A stretch of DNA of 61,282 nucleotides from Flavobacteriales bacterium (lineage in GTDB: Bacteria; Bacteroidota; Bacteroidia; Flavobacteriales_F; PHOS-HE28): contig JAGNUG010000007.1 in NCBI GenBank assembly GCA_017987115.1, positions 1-61,282 of the forward strand, read 5' to 3'. The notes under the pieces were generated by a model. That model searched no databases and was not told the DNA's origin. It was given only the letters and a program-made list of their open reading frames with translations. Of the stretch, positions 15,910 to 24,212 are shown in pieces; the first letter of the stretch is position 1, and each line of letters begins with the position of its first letter. Both the position numbers and the translations under genes were made by a program.

Positions 15910-17069
15910 CAAACCCCTGAAAGATCAATGTCCTCCGTGCCTTCCAGCGTTACCCACTGCTTCATTTTCTTCTGGATCACTTTGAAGTGGTGCTGGTCTT
16001 CCGGTGTGATGATGGAGATGGCTACGCCTGTTCTAGCTGCACGACCCGTTCTACCAATGCGGTGAATGTAATCCTTCGGTGATCGGGGCAGTTCATAATT
16101 GATCACATAGGGGAGGGAGTCGATGTCTATTCCGCGGGAAAGAAGATCCGTTGCGACCAACACACGCAACGTGCCTTTCTTGAACGCCGCTAATGCATTC
16201 TGTCGCGCACCTTGACTTTTCTTACCATGCGTGGACTCCGCATCAATGCCATTCTTTTTCAACTTGTCGGCAACGTGGTCCGCACTGTGTCCGGAGGCTG
16301 TGAAGATCAGCACTTGCTGCATATCCATGCTCTTGATCAGATAGCGTAGGAAAGGTCCTTTTTTCTCTTGGTCCACTCGGAATGCACGTTGTTGGATCAA
16401 CATAACTTCCTGTGGTTCTTCGGTAAGCTGGATCACCTCCGGCTTATGCAGCACAAGCTGGGTGATGGCATCGACGGCAGAATTCAATGTGGCCGAGAAC
16501 AGGAGGTTCTGCCGCTTCCGCGGGAGAGCAGCGAGGATCCGATCCATTTCGTCACGGAAACCGAGATCGAGCATTTTGTCGGCTTCGTCCAAGACCAAAT
16601 ATTTCACGGACCCTAGATGAACGGCTTTATGATCCATAAGGTCCAATAAACGGCCTGGGGTTGCAATGAGAATATCCACGCCTTGCATTCCGATCATTTG
16701 GGGATTGATGGATACACCACCGAACACCGCTGCAACTTTGATCCTGCTCGACAATGAAGGCACAAGCGTTTTGATCACTTCTTCGACTTGTCCTGCCAAC
16801 TCGCGTGTTGGAACAACGAACAACACAGGAACATGCCGGTTGGGCAGCGCCCATTTTGCCTCTAATAGAAGCTGAAGCGCCGGCAATACATAGGCCAACG
16901 TTTTGCCTGATCCTGTTGGTGCTATGCCTAATAGGTCCTTACCGAACAGTATCGCAGGTATCGCGCGCTCCTGGATCGGGGTCGGGGTGGAAATGGCAGT
17001 ATCCTGCAATGCTTTGAGCAATTCATCAGACAGCCCGAACGAGCGTAATTGGGTCAATGATCCTGTCAT
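15909..17069 (-). CDS. DEAD-box ATP-dependent RNA helicase (RhlE-type)
   Basis: RNA helicase that unwinds short duplexes, probably in ribosome assembly or RNA turnover. Helicase motifs appear in order: Q motif (TPIQERAIPAILFGKDLL), motif I APTGSGKT near residue 55, PTRELAGQ, TPGRLLD, motif II DEAD near 158, SATL, and motif VI HRIGRTGRAART near 340. At 386 residues it has almost no C-terminal tail, which fits the shorter RhlE-like group. It heads a leftward run of overlapping genes. Confidence 0.93.
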   Translation of the reverse strand: MTGSLTQLRSFGLSDELLKALQDTAISTPTPIQERAIPAILFGKDLLGIAPTGSGKTLAYVLPALQLLLEAKWALPNRHVPVLFVVPTRELAGQVEEVIKTLVPSLSSRIKVAAVFGGVSINPQMIGMQGVDILIATPGRLLDLMDHKAVHLGSVKYLVLDEADKMLDLGFRDEMDRILAALPRKRQNLLFSATLNSAVDAITQLVLHKPEVIQLTEEPQEVMLIQQRAFRVDQEKKGPFLRYLIKSMDMQQVLIFTASGHSADHVADKLKKNGIDAESTHGKKSQGARQNALAAFKKGTLRVLVATDLLSRGIDIDSLPYVINYELPRSPKDYIHRIGRTGRAARTGVAISIITPEDQHHFKVIQKKMKQWVTLEGTEDIDLSGV

Positions 17070-17229
17070 TCAGTTTGTCGCATTCCTCTCGGTCTGTGCG
17101 CAAAGTACCTGAAAACTGATCGATCCCACACCACTAATAAAAGAGCCTCTTGCCAATATTGAGGTCATTATGTCGTAATTGATCGACAAGATCAATGATC
17201 AGGGCAGATGAGGCTGCAGCTACGAGACG

Positions 17230-17460
17230 TTAGTCTTGATCTTCTCCTGCTGTTCGGTAGCTCAGTGCACCCGAAGGACATTTATCGATCTGTTCCTTCA
17301 ATTCTTCGATCGATGCGTTCTCCGCTTTGATCCATGGCCTTGCCTTCGGGTCATAGACATTGGGTAACATCTTGACGCATACGCCAGCATGTGCACATTT
17401 TCCGGGCTGCCAAACAACGCGTAGATCCCCATTGGGGTATTCAGTTTTGAAGTCTGCCAT
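17230..17460 (-). CDS. Divergent 4Fe-4S mono-cluster protein (Fer4_19-like)
   Basis: A 76-residue ferredoxin-like protein. The Cys pattern is KCAHAGVCVKMLP (Cys 22, Cys 28) and DKCPSGALSY (Cys 61 followed by Pro), matching the divergent single-cluster ferredoxin family often fused or adjacent to small redox proteins. It probably carries electrons, but the partner is unknown. The ATG at 17460 gives the full domain; upstream in-frame codons belong to the opposing spacer. A TATCTTCG box sits 18 bases upstream. Confidence 0.85.
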   Translation of the reverse strand: MADFKTEYPNGDLRVVWQPGKCAHAGVCVKMLPNVYDPKARPWIKAENASIEELKEQIDKCPSGALSYRTAGEDQD

Positions 17461-17478
17461 ATTAGAGAGGATTTCATT

Positions 17479-17486
17479 CGAAGATA
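17479..17486 (-). promoter_or_regulatory. -7 box of the ferredoxin-like gene
   Basis: TATCTTCG on the minus strand (TAnnTTCG variant), 18 bases before the ATG at 17460. Confidence 0.4.
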
Positions 17487-17583
17487 GGTACGATAGTGCT
17501 GAAACCGAAAAAGTGGCGCTAGTTCTGGGTCTGCAGACCGGTGTGGAACCATTGAACCATTTCTCCGTATACCTGCATTCACC

Positions 17584-18591
17584 ATGTTCCAAAGGCTCCA
17601 TCCTCTTACTGTACTGGGATACATCCTGCTCGTTGCTTCGGCCGTACCATTGGCCATGGGCTTCGCGAGCATTGCCGCTCTGTTGTTCTTTCTGGCCTAC
17701 GGGTTCGCGTTGCTGGAGTTCCAGAAGTACACCAGCAATTATCAGTTCGCTTTGTTGCTGCTCAGTGGCGCCGCGTTGGGCATTGTGCTGGATCTGCATT
17801 ACCAGCACTGGCCTTTGCTAACGTTCGCTCTGCTATTTGCGGCTTCAGCGACCATTGTGCGCCAACGGTTCATGCGCTTTTTTACCTATGTGGACCTGCT
17901 TTGGGTAGATACCGGTAAAGCAGCATTGGCTGTGTTGTTCTTCGTGCTGGCCGTGTGGAACACACCGTTCATCTGGGACCTTTGGTTACTGCCCATTATT
18001 CCATTGACCGCTGCTGTTGGCCTTACGATCAGTTATGTACAGGATGCACGCCACATGAAGGACCTTACCCGTGGTGGCTACAGGGTGCAAGTGGGCAAGC
18101 CTGCACCGGATTTCGAGCTGCCGGACCAGAACGGCGACCTCATGCGGCTGTCGGACATGCGCGGCAAACACCCGGTACTTTTGATCTTTGTGCGTGGGGA
18201 TTGGTGCCCCGGTTGCCACATGATGTTGCGCACCTATGAACGGAACCGAAAGCGCTTCAAGGAAAAAGGTGTCCACGTTCTCGGAATCGGACCCGATGAT
18301 ATTTCCGTGAATCTGAGCATGGTACAACGCATTGGTGTTGGGTATCGTATGCTTTCTGATGACAAGCAAGAAGTTTCCGGTCAATATGGAGTGGTATACA
18401 GCAACCCCCTGATCGAACACATGGTGGACTATGAGAAAGGCATGCCGCTGCCGGCGTCTTTCCTAGTGGATGCCAATGGTATTGTCCGATACGCCTCACG
18501 GCCCGATCGAGTTGGTGAATTCCTTGACCCCGAGTTGATCTTTGGTGTGTTGGATGGTATACAACCGGATCCCGATCTTGCATGGACTTGA
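17584..18591 (+). CDS. Membrane protein with C-terminal peroxiredoxin/thioredoxin-like domain
   Basis: Residues 1-155 are hydrophobic with five or six membrane segments. From about residue 170 an AhpC/TSA-type domain begins (VGKPAPDFELPDQNGDLMRL). Its active site RGDWCPGCHM places Cys near 207 and 210, a CxxC arrangement more like thioredoxin than a one-Cys peroxiredoxin. LPASFLVDANGIVRY completes the fold. The enzyme domain is thus tethered to the membrane, presumably reducing peroxides or disulfides near it. The last 10 bases overlap the next gene, a SpoIIE-type phosphatase, suggesting a shared oxidative or stress response. Confidence 0.8.
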   Translation: MFQRLHPLTVLGYILLVASAVPLAMGFASIAALLFFLAYGFALLEFQKYTSNYQFALLLLSGAALGIVLDLHYQHWPLLTFALLFAASATIVRQRFMRFFTYVDLLWVDTGKAALAVLFFVLAVWNTPFIWDLWLLPIIPLTAAVGLTISYVQDARHMKDLTRGGYRVQVGKPAPDFELPDQNGDLMRLSDMRGKHPVLLIFVRGDWCPGCHMMLRTYERNRKRFKEKGVHVLGIGPDDISVNLSMVQRIGVGYRMLSDDKQEVSGQYGVVYSNPLIEHMVDYEKGMPLPASFLVDANGIVRYASRPDRVGEFLDPELIFGVLDGIQPDPDLAWT

Positions 18592-19856
18592 CCATTGGAC
18601 TTGCTGTAATGGCTTTTGCGATACTGCTCCTGGTGGTGGCTATCGGTATTTCCATTGCATATAACCGCTTGCAAGGCGTTCATAGCACTACTGTTCATGA
18701 TCGGGATAGTTTCCTCAGCATTCTGGAAGCAAGCAACGATGCGTTGTTCGTGATCAATTTCGTAAGTGGTAAGATCCATTTGGCGAACGCGAAAGCCTCG
18801 GAATTGATCGGGATCTCCACCAATGAATTAACGACACTCACTATCTTCGATCTGCACCCGAAAGAGTTCCTTCATCGAAGCGCGGATCGTATTGCGGATG
18901 CTTGGGAAAAGAAGGGTAATATCTATTCAGATATTCCATTGTTGTCATCAACTTCGGAAGTGATCCCGGTGGAAAGCAGTACACGTGTTTCCTCTTATAA
19001 AGGTGAACCTGCAGTAATCCTGTACGCGCGCGACATACGTGAACGTCTTGAGCTACAGAATGAGGTTGAAGAACAGCAAATGATCGTTCGCGAGCAGAAC
19101 CATCAACTGCTCTCAAGTATTCGCTATGCTCAACGGATCCAAAGGGCTGTGCTGCCAGAGGCAGAGGGATTGCAAACGCTTCTACCGGAATCATTCATTC
19201 TATTCCGGCCAAAGGATATTGTTAGTGGTGATCTGTATTGGTTCGCTGAGCAGGATGGGGCAGTGGTGCTGGTGGCTGCGGATTGCACGGGTCACGGGGT
19301 GCCTGGCGCCTTGCTTACATTGATCGGAGCTACGTTGTTCAATGATGTCGTCCTAAAGAAAAAGGTGACGGATACCGGAGCGATCCTCGATGCGGTGCGT
19401 TCGGGGATGATCCAAGCCCTGAGCAAGGACGGCGATGAAGCGCGTCACGACGGTATGAATGCAGCTGTACTTCGTTATGATCCGCGAACTAAGGACGTCT
19501 ACTATTCAGGTGGCTACACACCGCTATATGTAGTGCGTAACGGCGAATTGACCGAACAAAAAGGAGACCGGATGCCTGTCGGACCACACACAGGCGATAT
19601 GGGATCGTTCAGTAGCGGAAGCATCCAATTGCAACTTGGCGATCGACTTTTTATTTGTTCCGATGGTCTTCAGGACCAATTCGGTGGACCACAAGGGAAG
19701 AAGTTGAAATCAAGCGGCCTGAAGGATTGGCTTGTGAAGACATCATATCTCACTATTGATGAGCAGTATCAAGCCATATCCGACAATTTCCGGATGTGGT
19801 TAGGAAAAGGTGAGCAGATCGACGACGTGCTGTTGGTTGGATTTGAGGTTACCTAG
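18582..19856 (+). CDS. Membrane PAS-SpoIIE (PP2C-type) serine phosphatase
   Basis: Signalling protein. An N-terminal membrane helix spans about residues 5-27. A PAS domain at about 45-160 (SILEASNDALFVINFVSG, then LYARDIRERLELQNEVEEQ) leads into a coiled-coil linker. The SpoIIE phosphatase domain runs from about 195 to 424: RPKDIVSGDLYWF, the metal site AADCTGHGVPGALLTLIG, and FICSDGLQDQFGG. Such enzymes dephosphorylate anti-sigma-factor antagonists or other targets in response to PAS input. The 10-base overlap with the peroxiredoxin-like gene indicates co-expression. Confidence 0.9.
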   Translation: MDLTIGLAVMAFAILLLVVAIGISIAYNRLQGVHSTTVHDRDSFLSILEASNDALFVINFVSGKIHLANAKASELIGISTNELTTLTIFDLHPKEFLHRSADRIADAWEKKGNIYSDIPLLSSTSEVIPVESSTRVSSYKGEPAVILYARDIRERLELQNEVEEQQMIVREQNHQLLSSIRYAQRIQRAVLPEAEGLQTLLPESFILFRPKDIVSGDLYWFAEQDGAVVLVAADCTGHGVPGALLTLIGATLFNDVVLKKKVTDTGAILDAVRSGMIQALSKDGDEARHDGMNAAVLRYDPRTKDVYYSGGYTPLYVVRNGELTEQKGDRMPVGPHTGDMGSFSSGSIQLQLGDRLFICSDGLQDQFGGPQGKKLKSSGLKDWLVKTSYLTIDEQYQAISDNFRMWLGKGEQIDDVLLVGFEVT

Positions 19857-19908
19857 ATCAACTCATGGTATCTTTTTCAGATTCTAGAACATCCCAAGAT
19901 CCAGAACA

Positions 19909-20820
19909 TTATAGTGTCAAACCATCTACGAGTTGGATGAGTCCGCTTGGATCGTTCGGTGATACAGACCGCCAACTCGCTTCCCTACGCAACCAGGTCA
20001 TTTGGCGTTTGGCATAGTTGCGGGTGTGCTGTTTGATCAACGCGATGGCTTGTTCAAGCGTGCTGTTGCCCGAGAAATGATCGAAGAGTTCACGATAGCC
20101 CACTGTACGTAATGCATTGTGATCTTTAAATGGAATGAGGGCCCTCGCTTCTTCAATCAGACCGTTCGTGATCATGGCATCTACACGCTGATCGATCCGC
20201 TCATACAATTGCTCACGCGGCAAGTGCATGGCAATACGTACGATGCGAATATCCGATCTGTCCTGAGGTGTAGTACGTTGCTCACTGAATGGTCTTCCGC
20301 TCGCAATGCATATTTCCAACGCCCGTATAACGCGGTGTGGATTTGCTCGATCGATCCGTTCCCAAGTTGCTAGGTCGCGTTGTTTCAGATCATTCAATAG
20401 CGGTACAGATCCATCTTTCCGGTAGCGCTCCTGTAGTTGTTCTCTGATGGTGTGATCACCGAGCGGTAGTGGATCCAGACCCTTGATCAATGCATCGATG
20501 TACAGACCTGACCCACCAACGATAATTGCTACACCGTTCCTAGCGAACAGCTCTTGAAGAACGGATTCTCCGGCGCGCGCAAAAGATCCAGCGCTCCATG
20601 TTTCAGCGATCTCCAAATGACCAAGAAAATGGTGTTTGATACCATTCAATTCGGCTTCAGTCGGACGTGCTGTCCCGATCTGCATGGCGGTATAGAATTG
20701 CCGCGAATCTGCACTGATGACTTCGGTGCCCAGATGCCGCGCTAATTGTACTGCCGCCTTGGTCTTTCCGCTGGCTGTGGGCCCGCCTATGATAATTACG
20801 GTGCCTTTACCCACCGTCAT
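19909..20820 (-). CDS. miaA: tRNA dimethylallyltransferase
   Basis: Transfers the dimethylallyl group from DMAPP to N6 of A37 in tRNAs reading UNN codons. The P-loop IIGGPTASGKT lies near residues 10-20, followed by the family signature VISADSRQFYTAMQIGTARP and later VGGSGLYIDALIKGLDPLP. The C-terminal RNTRNYAKRQ-like region (KQHTRNYAKRQMTWLRRE) is present. The 303-residue length is normal. Its start overlaps the stop of the upstream pRiA4b-type gene by 4 bases, so the two are co-transcribed from the promoter at 21395-21402. Confidence 0.95.
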   Translation of the reverse strand: MTVGKGTVIIIGGPTASGKTKAAVQLARHLGTEVISADSRQFYTAMQIGTARPTEAELNGIKHHFLGHLEIAETWSAGSFARAGESVLQELFARNGVAIIVGGSGLYIDALIKGLDPLPLGDHTIREQLQERYRKDGSVPLLNDLKQRDLATWERIDRANPHRVIRALEICIASGRPFSEQRTTPQDRSDIRIVRIAMHLPREQLYERIDQRVDAMITNGLIEEARALIPFKDHNALRTVGYRELFDHFSGNSTLEQAIALIKQHTRNYAKRQMTWLRREASWRSVSPNDPSGLIQLVDGLTL

Positions 20821-21386
20821 CGGTACTCCTCACCGAGATCATCGATGTTGCCGTGACCGAACTCGTCATGGTCCTCATCACCATACTGATCATCATCGTC
20901 CATGCCGTGCTCTTCATCCCCTAGATCGTAGGGGTCTTCTGCAAGAATGCCAGCTGAAAGATCATCTTCCTTGCTATGTTCGTCGGGTGCTTCTTTCATG
21001 CTGAGCACCACACGCGGGTAAGTCAACGTGGCATCCGGGTCTCCAGCACCGATAAGTTCCACCATAAACATCCACATATGCAGGAAGTCATACGCGTAGA
21101 TGAAGCGTTGTGAAGTACTGCGGATGTGGTCACTGATGTACACTTCCTTCATCAATGCTGGAACGGTTCCTTCCTCAGCAAAACCAAGGTCGGCCAACGG
21201 GATCTCCGGACCTTTGCCCCATTCCTCATCGCTCACATAGAAGCAGGCCATCTCCTGACCAATGAATCCAAAGGCTTCTTTTATGGCTTTGTGCAGATCG
21301 AGAAAGTTCTGTTCAGAGCCGATCTCAATATCACGGAAAGCCTCAGTAGGGTGATCGATAAGAACGCGGAAACGGTAAATGCGCAT
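20817..21386 (-). CDS. pRiA4b ORF-3-like protein with acidic tail
   Basis: A 189-residue protein. Residues 1-130 match the plasmid pRiA4b ORF-3-like family (IYRFRVLIDHPTEAFRDIEI, FLDLHKAIKEAFGF, YDFLHMWMFMVEL), a fold of unknown function often encoded on the chromosome in Bacteroidota and not by itself a mobile element. Residues 140-189 are strongly acidic (many Asp, Glu and Gly). The ATG at 21386 lies 8 bases after a good -7 box. It overlaps miaA and probably leads a two-gene operon. Confidence 0.83.
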   Translation of the reverse strand: MRIYRFRVLIDHPTEAFRDIEIGSEQNFLDLHKAIKEAFGFIGQEMACFYVSDEEWGKGPEIPLADLGFAEEGTVPALMKEVYISDHIRSTSQRFIYAYDFLHMWMFMVELIGAGDPDATLTYPRVVLSMKEAPDEHSKEDDLSAGILAEDPYDLGDEEHGMDDDDQYGDEDHDEFGHGNIDDLGEEYR

Positions 21387-21394
21387 GAAGTGTG

Positions 21395-21402
21395 CAAAAT
21401 TA
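21395..21402 (-). promoter_or_regulatory. -7 box of the pRiA4b-type gene and miaA
   Basis: TAATTTTG on the minus strand, an exact TAnnTTTG match ending 8 bases before the ATG at 21386. Confidence 0.55.
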
Positions 21403-21450
21403 GGCGAATACGGTGGATGATGAACGTACGGCCGGCCATGGGGCGCATCG

Positions 21451-22926
21451 CTATGCGCCTCGATCGGTCGGATAGAGCTCCATACCCGGAACCGGCAACA
21501 GGTCCAGTTTTGCTGCTTCAGCGATCATGAGTTCCCAGGCCTGTGCACGATCATTGTGGATCTTGCCGTCCAAGATGGCATCCTTGATCACGGTCTTTAT
21601 ATCACCGATGATCTTGCATGGTGGAATATTGAAGGCCGCCATGATATCCTCACCCGTTACAGGTGGCTGGAAATTACGGACGTGATCCTTCTGCTCCACA
21701 TCCTTCAGCTTCTGGATCACCACGTCGTAGTTCTTCAAGTAGCGTTCCTTTTTCTTCTCGTTCTTGCTTGTAATGTCCGCACGACACAAGATCATGAGGG
21801 CATCAATGTCATCCCCGGCATCGAAGAGCAAGCGACGAATAGCACTATCCGTTACCTGATCCTTGGTGAGCGAGATCGGACGTAGGTGCAATGCGACCAG
21901 CTTCTGGACGAAGCGCATTTTATCGTCAAGCGGCAATTTCAACCGTCTGAAAAGTTTGGGTACCATGCGCGCACCTTTATCCTCGTGACCGTGGAATGTC
22001 CAACCATGACCTTCCTCGAATCGTTTGGTCAGCGGCTTCGCTATGTCGTGGAGTATGGCACCCCAGCGCAGCCAGAGGTCATCGCTATGCGCACAAACAT
22101 TATCCAATACTTGTAAGGTGTGATGGAAATTGTCCTTGTGACCAATGCCGTGTTTCTCTTCGGCTCCTTGTAACGCAACGAACTCCGGAAAGAATTCCTG
22201 AAGCAAGCCACTTTCCAGCAACAGGTTGAAACCTACGCTAGGCTTGGGAACAGCAATGATCTTGTTGAGCTCCGTGTGGATCCGTTCAGCACTGATGATC
22301 TCCAATCGCTTGGCATTCCGCTTGATCGCTTCGAACGTGGGCGGATCGATAGTGAACCCTAATTGTGAGGCGAATCGCACAGCCCGTAACATCCGCAACG
22401 GGTCATCGCTGAACGTGATGTCCGGATCGAGCGGCGTTCGGATCAGGCCGCGGTCGAGGTCCAGGATTCCACCGAATGGATCCACCAACGCACCGAGGCT
22501 GCCTGTATTCAAGCTAATGGCAAGCGCATTGATCGTGAAATCGCGCCGCTCCTGATCGTCCTTGATGGTACCCGATTCCACATCAGGCTTGCGGCTATTG
22601 CGACTGTAGCTCTCTTTCCGCGCACCAACGAATTCCACCTGTTCATCGCCGTACATGAACATGGCCGTACCGAAATTCTTGAACACATGGACAGGGCCGG
22701 TCCCCAAACGCTTAGCAACAGCTTCAGCAAACGCGATCCCGTCTCCTTCCACAACGAAATCAAGGTCCTTGCATGGTCTGTTGATCAATAGATCGCGCAC
22801 ATAACCCCCAATGGCAAATGCCGGAATGCCTTGTATATCAGCCTCTGCAGCAATGGCCTTGAATAAAGGTTGCTCCGTAACACCTTCGAGGTGCGTGGTA
22901 TCTACGGTATAGCTGGTGGTACGCAA
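21451..22926 (-). CDS. cca: CCA-adding tRNA nucleotidyltransferase with HD domain
   Basis: Polymerises or repairs the 3' CCA end of tRNA. The class II nucleotidyltransferase head has AIGGYVRDLLINRPCKDLDFVVEG (about residues 36-60) with the catalytic Asp pair, and RRDFTINALAISL further on. A C-terminal HD phosphohydrolase domain follows (WGAILHDIAKPLTKRFEEG; His-Asp pair near 292). The 491-residue length fits the Bacteroidota HD-fused form. Family members include CC- and A-adding enzymes and poly(A) polymerases, so the exact activity is inferred. Confidence 0.92.
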   Translation of the reverse strand: MRTTSYTVDTTHLEGVTEQPLFKAIAAEADIQGIPAFAIGGYVRDLLINRPCKDLDFVVEGDGIAFAEAVAKRLGTGPVHVFKNFGTAMFMYGDEQVEFVGARKESYSRNSRKPDVESGTIKDDQERRDFTINALAISLNTGSLGALVDPFGGILDLDRGLIRTPLDPDITFSDDPLRMLRAVRFASQLGFTIDPPTFEAIKRNAKRLEIISAERIHTELNKIIAVPKPSVGFNLLLESGLLQEFFPEFVALQGAEEKHGIGHKDNFHHTLQVLDNVCAHSDDLWLRWGAILHDIAKPLTKRFEEGHGWTFHGHEDKGARMVPKLFRRLKLPLDDKMRFVQKLVALHLRPISLTKDQVTDSAIRRLLFDAGDDIDALMILCRADITSKNEKKKERYLKNYDVVIQKLKDVEQKDHVRNFQPPVTGEDIMAAFNIPPCKIIGDIKTVIKDAILDGKIHNDRAQAWELMIAEAAKLDLLPVPGMELYPTDRGA

Positions 22927-22929
22927 GGG

Positions 22930-23046
22930 GATCAGAAAATTAGATGATCAGACGATCAGAAAATTAGAAAATGAAGCGTCTGCATGGGCAAAAAATGGAA
23001 CCATGCCTGAGGCAGGCAGGACGCAGATGACGCAGAAAGACATGAT
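22930..23046. repeat. Composite dispersed intergenic repeat, copy 1
   Basis: Two parts in fixed order. Part A (22930-22976) is built of GATCAG and AAAATTAGA units. Part B (23021-23046) begins ACGCAGATGACGCAGAAA. An inverted repeat, TGCCTGAGGCA, lies between them. The same two parts, in the same order and orientation, occur at 44770-44857, and part A alone at 35903-35921. The spacer up to the next gene (to 23188) holds no ORF. Confidence 0.8.
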
Positions 23047-23188
23047 TTTTATGATCAGATAATGGGCATCTTTGATTGCTTGGTGTTTACGACAGGGATT
23101 GCTTAGCGGTGCGCGAATTTAGGAGTTCAGGTTTGTGCTACTCTTTTTGATAACGATGTGCTGGGGTCGAGATTGATGATGAGATCGA

Positions 23189-24166
23189 TCAACCTTGGAT
23201 TACCCTAACAACGTCAACCTTCAGCGCGCAATTGAAATGTTCTTCCGGACATTGCTTGTAACCGTGCAGTCCACATGGTCGGCAGTTCAATTCCACTTTG
23301 GTCTCTACGGTCCTGCCGTTATCGCGTAACGGTCCAAATCCGAAAGCGGGTACCGTACTGCAGAATACCACCGTGACCGGGGCATTCATGGCGCTTGCAA
23401 TGTGCAGCGGTGCGCTGTCGTTCACGTAGTTCATCTGCGCTTTTTCCATGAGCGCTGCGGTGCTTAAGAGTGAGAGCTTTCCAGCCAGAACCGTGCCTCG
23501 TTTTGCTTCTTTGGTGATGCGTTCGCAGAGCGCAACGTCACTTGGCGCGCCGATCAAGTAGACGGTCCGTTCAGCTGGAAGTTGATCGATCAGTTCGATC
23601 CATTTTTCCGCTGGCCATTGCTTGGTGAACCACACGGAGGCCGGGGCAATACAGACGTAGGAGGATACGCCGCTGATCAGTTCAGAAACGGTGTCCCGGT
23701 CTTTTTTCGTGGGATATAAGCGGGGTAGGGGCCGGGTATCATCGGTCAGGTGTGTGATCAATTCGTTCAATCGTGCCACTTCATGCCGCCCATCGCCGAT
23801 GACGTGCTTTATTTTCTTGGAGTAAAGAAAGCTGAGCGGATTCTTGTTGTACCCGACCTTTTCAGTGCCATGCGCCAGCACGGTCATCAGCCCGGTGCTG
23901 AAAAAGCGTTGCGCGTTGATGATGTGGTCGTATTGCGTACGCCGCAATGAACGGATCAACCTGAATAACGCCCGTGTTTTGCCTTTGCTCTTATCCCAAA
24001 CATGCAGCTCGTTCAAGAATGGGTGTTCGTTGAAAAGCCCATCATTCCCTTTTCTTACAACAAGATCCAAACGCGCTTTAGGATATCGTGCGTGCAACTT
24101 TTCCAGGATGCTCGTGACCAGAACGGCATCACCCAAAAACGCGGTCTGTATGACCAGGATCTTCAT
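23189..24166 (-). CDS. Glycosyltransferase family 9 (heptosyltransferase-like)
   Basis: Probable inner-membrane-associated transferase of lipopolysaccharide core assembly, using an ADP-heptose-type donor. The N-terminal MKILVIQTAFLGDAVLVTSILEKL and the following KARLDLVVRKGN are hallmarks of GT9. The C-terminal part has the donor-site pattern YVNDSAPLHIASAMNAPVTVVF, the family DSGPLHIA variant. The ATG at 24166 gives the canonical start (325 residues); an ATG 39 bases upstream adds only atypical residues. It lies alone in a leftward group with the CNNM gene. Confidence 0.88.
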   Translation of the reverse strand: MKILVIQTAFLGDAVLVTSILEKLHARYPKARLDLVVRKGNDGLFNEHPFLNELHVWDKSKGKTRALFRLIRSLRRTQYDHIINAQRFFSTGLMTVLAHGTEKVGYNKNPLSFLYSKKIKHVIGDGRHEVARLNELITHLTDDTRPLPRLYPTKKDRDTVSELISGVSSYVCIAPASVWFTKQWPAEKWIELIDQLPAERTVYLIGAPSDVALCERITKEAKRGTVLAGKLSLLSTAALMEKAQMNYVNDSAPLHIASAMNAPVTVVFCSTVPAFGFGPLRDNGRTVETKVELNCRPCGLHGYKQCPEEHFNCALKVDVVRVIQG

Positions 24167-24212
24167 TTTGTCATTCTCGGTCGCTGAGCGGAGTCGAGGT
24201 TCCAAGGTGCAT

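Noticed and set aside
17070-17229. Search for a tRNA or small RNA in the spacer
   Set aside because: No cloverleaf, CCA end or promoter-terminator pair was found.
17360-17821. Plus-strand ORF of 153 codons spanning the start of the peroxiredoxin-like gene
   Set aside because: It overlaps two recognised genes in other frames and its sequence is non-protein-like.
20817-21386. pRiA4b-type protein as evidence of a mobile element
   Set aside because: The family name comes from a plasmid, but the gene is in an operon with miaA and no transposase, integrase or terminal repeats are nearby.
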